In this document: positions 35,529-43,352 of the stretch, one piece after another | Position numbering within the stretch: the stretch's first letter is position 1 | How the letters are laid out: each line of letters starts with the position of its first letter | Position numbers and translations under genes: made by a program | Notes under the pieces: model-generated | What the model saw: only the letters and a program-made list of their open reading frames with translations | Told to the model about the DNA's origin: nothing | Databases searched by the model: none | NCBI RefSeq assembly: GCF_038002225.1 | Contig: NZ_JBBOCA010000001.1 | Span: forward strand, 2,108,001-2,172,000 | Length of the DNA: 64,000 nt | Source: Paenibacillus sp. FSL R7-0204 | GTDB lineage: Bacteria > Bacillota > Bacilli > Paenibacillales > Paenibacillaceae | Reading direction: 5' to 3'

Positions 35529-36104
35529 CTAACGGGTATTGCCTTGCGGCTCTATATCTTCCGGCAGTTGCGGAATGATCCGGCCGATAATATCAGCCAT
35601 CTCGGAGGCGAAGCCCGAGACCGGGTTGCCCTTGGAGATATGCTTGCCCATCTCGGCCAGTCTGCTGCTGAGGTCCATGTCGGCAGTCACCAGAACTCTT
35701 ACGCCCCTGGGGTCCTTGCGGATCGCTTCGGCTACCGAATATTTCACGCTTCCGACCCGCGAACGGGTAAGGGCGCCGTCCACATCAATGCCGACCACGG
35801 CAAGGTTGTTCATAACGACACAGTGGACGCCTTCCACACCCGGGACTCTTCGCGCTAATTGTTCAAAATGATCCTTGAGTGCCACATCGTTGTCATGCTT
35901 GCCTTCTGAAGGTTGTCCCGAATCCGGGGTGGGCTCTTGTACGGCTGTACCATCTTCCGACAATGTCCGCACTCCGCGGTTCCCCTGGCTGTTTAAAGTG
36001 CCAGCTGATTGTTTATCCTGAGGAGAGGGTGATGTCTCTTTATTAGCGATACCGCAGCTTGTCAGCAGCAGCAGTACCAGCAACAGACACATTGATTTTC
36101 TCAT
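35529..36104 (-). CDS. ylaJ: Sporulation lipoprotein of the YhcN/YlaJ family
   Basis: A 191-residue lipoprotein. The signal peptide ends in a lipobox, LLLLTSC, with Cys near residue 17, so it is lipid-anchored. A low-complexity Pro/Ser/Gln linker (about 20-75) leads to a C-terminal YhcN/YlaJ domain (VEGVHCVVMNNLAVVGIDVD, RVLVTADMDL). Family members are forespore or spore-envelope proteins in Bacillus. It is divergent from the ylaK-like gene, as ylaJ and ylaK are neighbours in Bacillus. Confidence 0.85.
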   Translation of the reverse strand: MRKSMCLLLVLLLLTSCGIANKETSPSPQDKQSAGTLNSQGNRGVRTLSEDGTAVQEPTPDSGQPSEGKHDNDVALKDHFEQLARRVPGVEGVHCVVMNNLAVVGIDVDGALTRSRVGSVKYSVAEAIRKDPRGVRVLVTADMDLSSRLAEMGKHISKGNPVSGFASEMADIIGRIIPQLPEDIEPQGNTR

Positions 36105-36210
36105 ATGTGCGTACTCCTTTCAGCCTGAGAATTAGTGATTTACCTTATCTTGCCCTTGCTGAAAAGAGTTATGTATGATCAATCAAACCAGGCGCTGTGG
36201 AGGGGATAAC

Positions 36211-37542
36211 ATGAAAAAGATATTCGTACTGGACACTAACGTGCTGTTGCACGACCCCAATTCGATTTTTGCTTTCAAGGCGAATGAGGTGGTCATTCCT
36301 GCTGTAGTCCTGGAAGAAATCGACTCCAAGAAGCGTAATGCCGATGAAATCGGCCGTAACGCCCGCACCGTATCGCGTCTGTTAGACGGACTCCGGGAGC
36401 TGGGCCACCTGCATAGCGGGGTGGTACTTGACCATGGAGGCACGCTGAAGGTGGAGCTCAATCACCGCAGCTTCGTCAAGGTACAGGAGATGTTCGGCGA
36501 AGTCTCCAATGACAACCGGATATTGGCTGTAGCGCTCAATTATCTCCACGAGGAGAACGAGAAGGCTGACCCGAGTCCTGTGGTACTTGTAAGTAAAGAT
36601 GTTCTCGTCCGCATCAAAGCGGATGTGCTTGGCATAACTCCGGAGGATTATCTGTCTGACCGCACCGGCGATTTGAATGAGCTCTATTCCGGTTGCCAGT
36701 CGCTGATGGCCCATCCTTCACTGATTGATGAATATTACAGTCACCGCTTCCTGTCCACGAAGCAGCTGTCGCTGTCCTATCCTCTGTATCCGCATGAATT
36801 CGTAATTCTGAAGGATGAGATCGGAAGCGGCAAATCTGCGCTGCTGAAGGTCAACAGCGATGCCTCCCGTCTGGAGCCGCTCTATCTGGGTAATGATGCG
36901 GTATGGGGCATCAGCGCCCGGAATGCGCAGCAGCGGATGGCGCTTGAGCTTCTGCTGAATGATGATATTCCGCTGGTAACCATTACCGGCAAGGCGGGAA
37001 CAGGCAAGACGCTGCTGGCGTTAGCCGCGGGATTGTTCAAGGTAGAGGATGAACACAAATACAAGAAGCTGCTGATTGCCCGCCCGGTGGTACCGATGGG
37101 TAAGGATATCGGTTATCTGCCGGGAGAGAAGGATGAGAAGCTCCGTCCATGGATGCAGCCGATTTATGATAACCTCGAATTCCTGTTTGACACCAAGAAG
37201 GCAGGGGATATCGATAAAATATTGATGGGTCTGGGAAGTATCCAGGTAGAGGCGCTGACCTATATCCGCGGCCGTTCCATCCCGTCGCAGTTCATTATTA
37301 TTGATGAGGCGCAGAACCTGTCCCGCCACGAAGTGAAGACGATTGTCTCCCGGGCCGGCGAGGGCAGTAAGGTGATCCTGATGGGTGACCCGGAGCAGAT
37401 TGACCACCCTTATCTGGATGCGGCGAGCAACGGCCTCAGCTATATCGTGGAGAAGTTCAAGCAGCAGGGCATTAGCGGACATATTACACTGGAAAAGGGT
37501 GAGCGTTCGCATCTGGCCCAACTGGCCGCCGATCTGCTGTAA
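36211..37542 (+). CDS. ylaK: PIN-PhoH ATPase (PhoH2/YlaK)
   Basis: A 443-residue protein fusing an N-terminal PIN nuclease domain (FVLDTNVLLHDPNS, acidic residues near 6 and 90) to a C-terminal PhoH-type ATPase with Walker A TGKAGTGKT (about 255-263) and Walker B IIIDEAQN (about 364-371). PIN-PhoH proteins are RNA helicase/ribonucleases. The start at ATG 36211 is set by GGAGGGG; an in-frame ATG at 36175 is less likely. It is a second PhoH protein in this window, distinct from the phoH at 730, and corresponds to Bacillus YlaK. Confidence 0.92.
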   Translation: MKKIFVLDTNVLLHDPNSIFAFKANEVVIPAVVLEEIDSKKRNADEIGRNARTVSRLLDGLRELGHLHSGVVLDHGGTLKVELNHRSFVKVQEMFGEVSNDNRILAVALNYLHEENEKADPSPVVLVSKDVLVRIKADVLGITPEDYLSDRTGDLNELYSGCQSLMAHPSLIDEYYSHRFLSTKQLSLSYPLYPHEFVILKDEIGSGKSALLKVNSDASRLEPLYLGNDAVWGISARNAQQRMALELLLNDDIPLVTITGKAGTGKTLLALAAGLFKVEDEHKYKKLLIARPVVPMGKDIGYLPGEKDEKLRPWMQPIYDNLEFLFDTKKAGDIDKILMGLGSIQVEALTYIRGRSIPSQFIIIDEAQNLSRHEVKTIVSRAGEGSKVILMGDPEQIDHPYLDAASNGLSYIVEKFKQQGISGHITLEKGERSHLAQLAADLL

Positions 37543-37569
37543 CCCGCAACAACAAACAAATATTATTCC

Positions 37570-37598
37570 AGCCGGGAGATCATCACTCCCGGCTTTTT
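37570..37598 (+). terminator. ylaK terminator
   Basis: AGCCGGGAG (37570-37578) pairs with CTCCCGGCT (37586-37594), followed by TTTTT. Clear Rho-independent terminator. Confidence 0.93.
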
Positions 37599-37924
37599 GC
37601 TGCCCGCCTCCGGAAGCGGCGGGAGAGTTTTTGTGCAGTTAAAAAGTGCGATCAGCGGAGGGAGCGGAATTGTTCTGGAGAAGCGTAGCGTTCGCCTTTA
37701 AAGACGGATTTCAACCTCTAATCAGTTCTTGAATAAGAAATCGGGCTTTAACAGCGATCGGAAGAATAATCCGCACACGCAGCGTCTTGCGCACCTGGGT
37801 TTTAACCTGCACTGAACAATCCCGCCGTTTCCTTCTATATAAAGAGAACGGTTTCACAACCCAAGACAATCACCAGCATCTCTGCTAAAATGAGGAATAA
37901 GAAACGCTGAAGGAGAGAGCGCAT
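37599..37924. other. Intergenic region without recognised gene
   Basis: Between the ylaK terminator and the next gene no reading frame looks real. The segment GCGATCAGCGGAGGGAGCGG to AATAATCCGC (about 37649-37776) has the look of dispersed intergenic repeats I associate with Paenibacillus genomes, but I cannot confirm that here. AAAGAGAACGGTTT precedes the likely promoter region; AAGGAGAGAG at 37910-37919 is the next ribosome-binding site. Confidence 0.4.
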
Positions 37925-39157
37925 GTGCTGAAACGCAAAAATTACTGGCTGCTGTTTGCAGTTCTGCTGCTGGCCCTGACAAGCCTGTCACCCAGCATGG
38001 AGCTGAATACGGATCATGGTAGCTATCCGCCCAGACAGCCGCTGGACCAATCAGAGCGTCCTCCTTCAGGAGAAGCAGGGAAAGTCGAGAGTCTCCAGAT
38101 CCGCGTCTCGCTCAGTACGGAGGAATTCAGCGTGCTTGAGCAGATTAGCAAAGAGTACACTATATCCAGCGGAGTCAGCGTGATCCTTAAGAATGTAGAG
38201 TCGGAAGACGGGGGAGCACAGGTGCGCGATGAACTAACCATTGGGACAAGCCCGGATATCGTGATGCTGGACGGTCACAGCATTTATGATCTGGCGACCC
38301 GGGGCTATCTGCTGCCTGTAGATATCTACCAGAGTGTTCCCGGGAGTACGCCGCTTACGATGCTTATTCCCCAAATGCAATGGAACGGATATAACTGGGG
38401 AGTGCCGCTGGATATCGATCCGTATGTCCTGGTGTATTCGCCGGAGCGGCTCGCCGGATTTGGTTTTGCGGAGGTGCCCGCAAGTCTGGAGCAGTGGAAT
38501 GAGCTGCTTGGACGGCTCAAGGAGGACCCGGAGAAGAAGCGTTATCTGCTGGCTATGGATACGCGGAATCCGTATGGGTATGCCGCCGTGCTGCATAGCA
38601 TGGGGAGCAGCTTGCGCTCCGCCAGCCTTGAGCAGGCTCAGTGGACAGAAGCAGCGCGCAGCTATTTGTATCTGACCAGCCGGGTCAATAAGGAAATCTG
38701 GGAGTTGCTGCAGGATGGGAAGCTTGCGGTGGCGGCTGTGCCGCTATCGGAGTGGAAGAAGCACGGAAATTCGACGCTGGCGGTGCAGATGCCCAAGAAG
38801 CAGGAGGGTGTACCGAGCTATGAGGTCATTCACAGCCGCTTTTTTGCGCTTCCTGCACAATCCGGCAGTCCGGAAGCGGCAGTCAAATGGCTTGCTTATG
38901 TTACTTCGAGCACAGCCCAACTGGAATGGCTGGAGAACACGGATCGTCTTCCGGCACTGGATGAGCTGTACCGAACCGCTCAGTCCAAGATTGGGAAGCT
39001 GCCAATGGAAGCCGGATGGTTCCTTGCAGAGGATAACACCCCCGGTCCCGGCTCTGAGGCTGAGTGGAGCCGGAAGGCGGAGGCAGCGCTTGGTTTGTTA
39101 ACCGGCAAGCTGAATGCGGCCGCTTATGAAGCAGCGGTGAAGCCTCCTTTAGAATGA
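37925..39157 (+). CDS. Extracellular solute-binding-like protein (sugar-type fold)
   Basis: A 410-residue exported protein. The N-terminus has a signal sequence (KRKNYWLLFAVLLLALTSL) but no lipobox cysteine, so it is probably secreted or membrane-anchored. The body matches family 1 solute-binding proteins: TSPDIVMLDGHSIYDLATRGYL, GVPLDIDPYVLVYSPERL, AAVKWLAYVTS. It has no permease or ATPase genes beside it, so it is an orphan, possibly a sensor partner. The start is GTG 37925 behind AGGAGAGAG; an ATG at 37923 is out of frame. It overlaps the convergent gene by 9 bp. Confidence 0.8.
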   Translation: MLKRKNYWLLFAVLLLALTSLSPSMELNTDHGSYPPRQPLDQSERPPSGEAGKVESLQIRVSLSTEEFSVLEQISKEYTISSGVSVILKNVESEDGGAQVRDELTIGTSPDIVMLDGHSIYDLATRGYLLPVDIYQSVPGSTPLTMLIPQMQWNGYNWGVPLDIDPYVLVYSPERLAGFGFAEVPASLEQWNELLGRLKEDPEKKRYLLAMDTRNPYGYAAVLHSMGSSLRSASLEQAQWTEAARSYLYLTSRVNKEIWELLQDGKLAVAAVPLSEWKKHGNSTLAVQMPKKQEGVPSYEVIHSRFFALPAQSGSPEAAVKWLAYVTSSTAQLEWLENTDRLPALDELYRTAQSKIGKLPMEAGWFLAEDNTPGPGSEAEWSRKAEAALGLLTGKLNAAAYEAAVKPPLE

Positions 39158-40285
39158 GAGGGACAGCTTCACATGCAGGATGCCGTCCAAGCTTGCGACC
39201 TCGGTGGCCTGCAGGAAGGAGACGATCTTGGACGGATAGAAGCCGAGATCGAATTCTTCCTCCAGTGCCTGGCGGGTGGTATCCGGCAGTTCCAGACCAT
39301 TGAATACCACATGATCAACATGGAACATCAAGCCGTTGACAGGCTCCTGCTGTATGGTATAGCGGCCGGTCAGCGACAGTGACAAGCCCCCGCTTTTACC
39401 CGTTGCCGAAACTGAATTGTCCTTGAACGCAAACCGGAAATCCTGGAACAGCGGGTTCTGGGTTACCAGGAACTCATTCAGATCCTTTTCGGACAGGGCC
39501 AGATTATAGGTCATCCCCTTGCGTACCAGCACGCCATCCCGGCTCTGGACGAACTCCGGCAGCTGCTTCATGGCAGAAGCCAGCGCTTTGAAATACTTCC
39601 GTACCTCATGCAGGCCGATATTCTCCCAATATTTACTGAACTCCTCCAGCAGCCGCTCCATACTCTCAGGATTTGTACTGGCCTGAATCCCGCCTGCAAT
39701 CTCCTTATCTAAGGCAAGCACGCGTTTCTGTTGCTCTTCGAGCGCCGTTTTGAGCTCTGCCAGCTCCTGGCTGCTGCGCCGTGCGGCCGTGAGTGTACTT
39801 TTCAAATCCTTGTACTGCGTCTCATATTCCGTGAGTGTCTTCCGGTCCTGCCCCATAATAATCTCATAATAATCGAATAGAGCGATTAGCCTGCTGATAC
39901 TTTTGGCGGAGAGGAAGGCTGTAAGAAGCCCATCCCGTTCCCCCATATAATAGGCCCGCACAACAGCACCCGCCCGTTCCTGCTGATCCGCGATATTACT
40001 CTGCTTGGCAGCAGCCTGCTCTTCCAGTTCAGCGGCTTTGCGCTCCAGCGTCTGTTGTTCTGCGGTAATCCGGGCAATCTCACGTTCAATCTCTGCGGAG
40101 GACAGCGTCTGCTCCAGCAGTTTACGGGTCTCTTCATCATCCGGCATAGAGGGCGGAGGGGCGCTGACTCCTGAAGCGGAGCCGGAACCGGCGGACAGAT
40201 AGACCGGAGAAGCCGGCGGCATAGCGATGCAGGTGAGGATCAATATTGCTGCGAATAACCGGCGAACCGTATTACGGGATAACAC
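39149..40285 (-). CDS. Secreted coiled-coil protein with PcsB-like N-terminal region
   Basis: A 378-residue exported protein without a confident family. A signal peptide (FAAILILTCIAMPPASPVYL) precedes a long coiled coil (about 55-220), rich in E, Q, K and A. Within it, AGAVVRAYYMGERDGLLTAFL and SISRLIALFDYYEIIM resemble the coiled-coil region of PcsB/CwlO-like wall-hydrolase proteins. The C-terminal 160 residues contain no NlpC/P60, CHAP or M23 motif that I can see. Start: GTG 40285 with AAGGTGG 8 bases upstream; a GTG at 40297 overlaps that site. Function uncertain; a hydrolase regulator is possible. Confidence 0.7.
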   Translation of the reverse strand: MLSRNTVRRLFAAILILTCIAMPPASPVYLSAGSGSASGVSAPPPSMPDDEETRKLLEQTLSSAEIEREIARITAEQQTLERKAAELEEQAAAKQSNIADQQERAGAVVRAYYMGERDGLLTAFLSAKSISRLIALFDYYEIIMGQDRKTLTEYETQYKDLKSTLTAARRSSQELAELKTALEEQQKRVLALDKEIAGGIQASTNPESMERLLEEFSKYWENIGLHEVRKYFKALASAMKQLPEFVQSRDGVLVRKGMTYNLALSEKDLNEFLVTQNPLFQDFRFAFKDNSVSATGKSGGLSLSLTGRYTIQQEPVNGLMFHVDHVVFNGLELPDTTRQALEEEFDLGFYPSKIVSFLQATEVASLDGILHVKLSLSF

Positions 40286-40394
40286 TTGCACCACCACCTT
40301 GAACAGAGTTAGACAGGTATGTACTATTAATATGTTTCAGCCTGTTAAAATATCATACCCTGTTTTGCGTCTCCCCGAACTACAATTTTGCAAA

Positions 40395-40441
40395 CAAAAA
40401 GAACGGAAATGCTCCCTTAAGGCAAGAAGCCATATCCGTTC
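40395..40441 (-). terminator. Terminator of the DUF2626 gene
   Basis: On the minus strand GAACGGATATG pairs with CATTTCCGTTC across a loop and is followed by TTTTTG. The location, just after the DUF2626 stop codon, fits. Confidence 0.8.
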
Positions 40442-40458
40442 ATTCCTATATATATGCG

Positions 40459-40695
40459 TTATAGCGGCAATCCCATCTCAAATATCGTCCAATAGCTGAA
40501 GCCCGTAAACGTCAGGATCATATACCCCCAAAAGAGCAGGATGTAGGTCTTTTCCGTAAATTTCATATAGCCCAGAATCACAAAAAAAGCGGTTTGCAAA
40601 AAGAATAGCAGGGCCATTTCCGTCAGATTACCGGCAAAAGCCATAAGTCCGATGGTGAGTGTGAAAAATCCTAATACGCGAAACATGCGGTCCAA
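40459..40695 (-). CDS. DUF2626 family membrane protein (YqgY-like)
   Basis: A 78-residue protein with two or three hydrophobic segments. The pattern MDRMFRVLGFFTLTIGLMAF, LFFLQTAFFVILGYMKFTEK and YILLFWGYM closely resembles DUF2626/YqgY small membrane proteins of Bacillales, from memory. The start is TTG at 40695 (ATG at 40686 is the alternative), with AAGGGGG upstream. A terminator follows. Function unknown. Confidence 0.8.
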   Translation of the reverse strand: MDRMFRVLGFFTLTIGLMAFAGNLTEMALLFFLQTAFFVILGYMKFTEKTYILLFWGYMILTFTGFSYWTIFEMGLPL

Positions 40696-41041
40696 GAGAG
40701 GGTCCCCCTTCCAGTATGAATCCGGCTAACAGCTGCTTACTATTTATTATAACGGCTGTCTAAAACACTGTAAACGAATTCATTGAAAAAAATTCAAAAT
40801 TTCATAAAATATATGATTTTTATTATTGACACAAGCTCTCTGGACGGAAAAGAGGAATTTATAGCAAAGGTAGTATGAGGTGCAGACAAATTGGCAATAC
40901 AAATTAGTATCAAATAGATTCTATGAACTCTAATAGAGGCATAGAAATGGAGTAAGCAGCTTTTATCCCTATTCACTACCCGGCGGAGCTGCCGGTTCTG
41001 AAGATGGTTATTTCATGATGTTGTTAGGAGGGTTAGGCTTT
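40696..41041. other. AT-rich divergent promoter region
   Basis: Between the DUF2626 gene and rsfA, 346 bp contain no credible gene. A TTGACA occurs at 40826-40831 but no good -10 box follows at the right distance. CCGGCGGAGCTGCCGG at about 40980-40996 is a small hairpin just upstream of the rsfA ribosome-binding site GGAGGG. Confidence 0.5.
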
Positions 41042-41689
41042 ATGACAGCCGTTAGACAGGATGCTTGGAGTGCAGAAGATGATCTGATATTGGCAGAAAT
41101 AACGCTGCGTCATATCCGCGAGGGCAGCACACAGCTTGCTGCTTTTGAAGAGGTGGGTGAAAAAATCGGCAGAACTTCGGCTGCGTGCGGTTTCCGCTGG
41201 AACAGCTGTGTGCGCAAAAGCTACGAGGATGCCATCGGGATTGCCAAAGGCCAGCGCCAGAAACGGAGCTATCTGAAAAAACAGCCTGCCTCGCGCGGGG
41301 CGCAGGTAGCCGGACTGATTCTCGGTGACATTGAGGAAGACTACAGCCGCAGCGAAGGATTAAGCGAGAACAGCTTGTCCATCGATGCCGTCATCCGCTT
41401 CCTGCGGCAGTGGAAGGGGACATTCCAGGAGGCCGGCAGACAGCTTAAGATGCTAGAGCGCGATCTGCGGGAGAAGGAAGAGGAGCTCTCTGAACTGAGA
41501 GTAGAGAATGAACGTCTATCCAGAGAAGTGAATCTTGCCCAGAGCGATTACCGTGTGGTTAATGATGATTACAAGGCGCTGATCCAGATTATGGACCGTG
41601 CCCGCAGGCTGGCTTTTCTTAATGAAGAGGATGAAGAGAAGACACGCTTCAAAATGGATGCGAACGGAAACCTGGAACGGATTGAATAG
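41042..41689 (+). CDS. rsfA: RsfA-family prespore transcriptional regulator
   Basis: A 215-residue DNA-binding regulator. The N-terminal Myb-like domain is visible (DAWSAEDDLILAEITLRHIR, GRTSAACGFRWNSCVRKSY, about residues 6-65). A C-terminal coiled coil (about 130-180: MLERDLREKEEELSELRVEN) probably mediates dimerisation. RsfA acts in the forespore under SigmaF in Bacillus and modulates spore gene expression. The start ATG 41042 follows GGAGGG; an in-frame ATG at 41015 is upstream of that site. A terminator follows. Confidence 0.88.
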   Translation: MTAVRQDAWSAEDDLILAEITLRHIREGSTQLAAFEEVGEKIGRTSAACGFRWNSCVRKSYEDAIGIAKGQRQKRSYLKKQPASRGAQVAGLILGDIEEDYSRSEGLSENSLSIDAVIRFLRQWKGTFQEAGRQLKMLERDLREKEEELSELRVENERLSREVNLAQSDYRVVNDDYKALIQIMDRARRLAFLNEEDEEKTRFKMDANGNLERIE

Positions 41690-41703
41690 AAGATTTAGGC
41701 AGC

Positions 41704-41752
41704 AAGCCCTGCGTCCGAGTGCGTTACAGCAACGGATCAGCAGGGTTTTTTG
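41704..41752 (+). terminator. rsfA terminator
   Basis: CCCTGC (41707-41712) pairs with GCAGGG (41740-41745), with an additional GTCCG/CGGAT inner pairing, and TTTTTT follows. Confidence 0.8.
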
Positions 41753-41828
41753 TTTTGCTTTTGCAGAGACAGGCAGGATATAATTAGGAAAATTATTGGA
41801 GCAAGGCATAGCAGGGGGCAGGGTTAGC

Positions 41829-42809
41829 ATGAGAATAGATGTGATAGGCGCGGGATCACTGGGGCTGCTGCTTGCGGGCCGGCTGATCGCCGGCGGGGCT
41901 GAAGTACGGATATGGTGCAGGGGGGAAGAGCAGAGCAGGGCACTATCCGAACGGGGGCTGACTGTCAGCTATGAAGATGGCAGGGAAGCAATACTTCTTC
42001 CAGACGGGAGCTTCTCCGCTGCACCGGTAGAAGAATATACACAGTGTCAGCTCGCCGAGCCCGGGGAGGTTACCCTGTTAACAGTCAAGCAGAAGGTGCT
42101 TCATGAGGCTCTGCCTGAGATTCTCCGGCCGCTAAGCGACAGGAAGCTTGTAATCATAGGATTTCAGAACGGCTGCGGACATCTGGAGCTGCTTAGGGGG
42201 CTGCTGCCGCAATCATCCATCTGGGCGGCTGTAACAACAGAGGCGGCTAAGAGGAAAACATTAACAGAGGTTATTCATACGGGGAAAGGGGAAATATGTA
42301 TAGGGAAGAGCAGCTCTCCTATAAATATTCATGAAACTGATCTGCAGGCATCTGAGCCTGAGGCCATAATTAGTTTCATAGAAGCACTTACCTCAGCAGG
42401 ATTTCAAGCTTCTCTGTCGAAAGAAGTGGATACCATCATTTACCGGAAGCTTCTGATCAATGCTGTCATTAATCCTCTAACCGCCATTTGGCGGGTCCGG
42501 AACGGCGAATTGCTGGCCTCCGCTGCACGTGTACACCTTATGAAGGAACTGTATACAGAGGCAGCCGGGATATTAGAGGCCTGCGGGATTTCCCCTGAGC
42601 AAGATGTCTGGGAGGCCATTCTTGAAGTGTGCCGCGCGACTTCGGGCAATACATCCTCGATGCTGGCTGATGTGCTTGCTGCAAGGGAGACGGAAATCCG
42701 CTGGATTAATGGAAGTATTGTGAATATGGGGCTGCAGCAGGGCGTTCAGGCTCCGCTGCACCGCTGGATCTGCGGATTGGTAGAAGGCATGACTGTGAGG
42801 GAGGGGTGA
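41829..42809 (+). CDS. panE: 2-dehydropantoate 2-reductase (ketopantoate reductase)
   Basis: A 326-residue NADPH-dependent reductase of pantothenate synthesis. It begins MRIDVIGAGSLGLLLAGRL, the Rossmann nucleotide-binding motif, and contains LLTVKQKVLHEALP, IGFQNGCGHLELL and, in the catalytic region, KLLINAVINPLTAIWRVRNG with the conserved Lys and Asn. The ATG at 41829 follows GGGGGCAGGG; an upstream in-frame ATG at 41796 lacks support. In Bacillus panE-like ylbQ also lies upstream of the bshC-mraZ region, so the synteny fits. Confidence 0.92.
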   Translation: MRIDVIGAGSLGLLLAGRLIAGGAEVRIWCRGEEQSRALSERGLTVSYEDGREAILLPDGSFSAAPVEEYTQCQLAEPGEVTLLTVKQKVLHEALPEILRPLSDRKLVIIGFQNGCGHLELLRGLLPQSSIWAAVTTEAAKRKTLTEVIHTGKGEICIGKSSSPINIHETDLQASEPEAIISFIEALTSAGFQASLSKEVDTIIYRKLLINAVINPLTAIWRVRNGELLASAARVHLMKELYTEAAGILEACGISPEQDVWEAILEVCRATSGNTSSMLADVLAARETEIRWINGSIVNMGLQQGVQAPLHRWICGLVEGMTVREG

Positions 42810-42815
42810 GGCTGT

Positions 42816-43202
42816 TTGGAATTTCTCCGGAATTCGTTCGGCGTGTTAAGCGTTATTCCGATTGTTCCTTTTTTGATTGTGTATTTCGCAGGAATCGGGC
42901 TGAGGCATGATAAGAGGAAAACGATGATGCTGGCGATGGATGTAACTACTTTATTTTTATTGCTGTCAGTTTCGGGACTGTTTAATATTATTTTTGACTC
43001 AACCTTTGGATTCTTTCTTATACTACTTATTGTATTAATATCCGCCGGACTGATTGGCGGCGCGCAAAACCGCCTCAAAGGAGGGGTGGACGGAAAACGG
43101 TTACTTCGTGCTGTGTGGAGGCTTTCTTTCTTTTTCCTGGGCGTAGGTTACGTATTATTTATGGTTGTAGGCCTCATTCAATACATATCACAAGCGATGT
43201 AA
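42816..43202 (+). CDS. DUF3397 family membrane protein
   Basis: A 128-residue protein with four membrane helices (about 8-27, 38-60, 63-82, 100-122). Size, topology and location between panE and the bshC/mraZ region match DUF3397 proteins of Bacillales. The start is TTG 42816, after GTGAGG, only 6 bp from panE, so the two are probably cotranscribed. Function unknown. Confidence 0.72.
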   Translation: MEFLRNSFGVLSVIPIVPFLIVYFAGIGLRHDKRKTMMLAMDVTTLFLLLSVSGLFNIIFDSTFGFFLILLIVLISAGLIGGAQNRLKGGVDGKRLLRAVWRLSFFFLGVGYVLFMVVGLIQYISQAM

Positions 43203-43352
43203 CGTTCCACTGCTCCGGTGAAGCGTCAACGTCACAAAATTTTAAAGAATTAAAAAAAAGTCGTTTCCAGAAAATATTGCTCTAGATTTTTTTGACCACT
43301 GGTTGTATAATCATAAACCATATACCACATTCTATTTAGGGGGAACTGCTAG

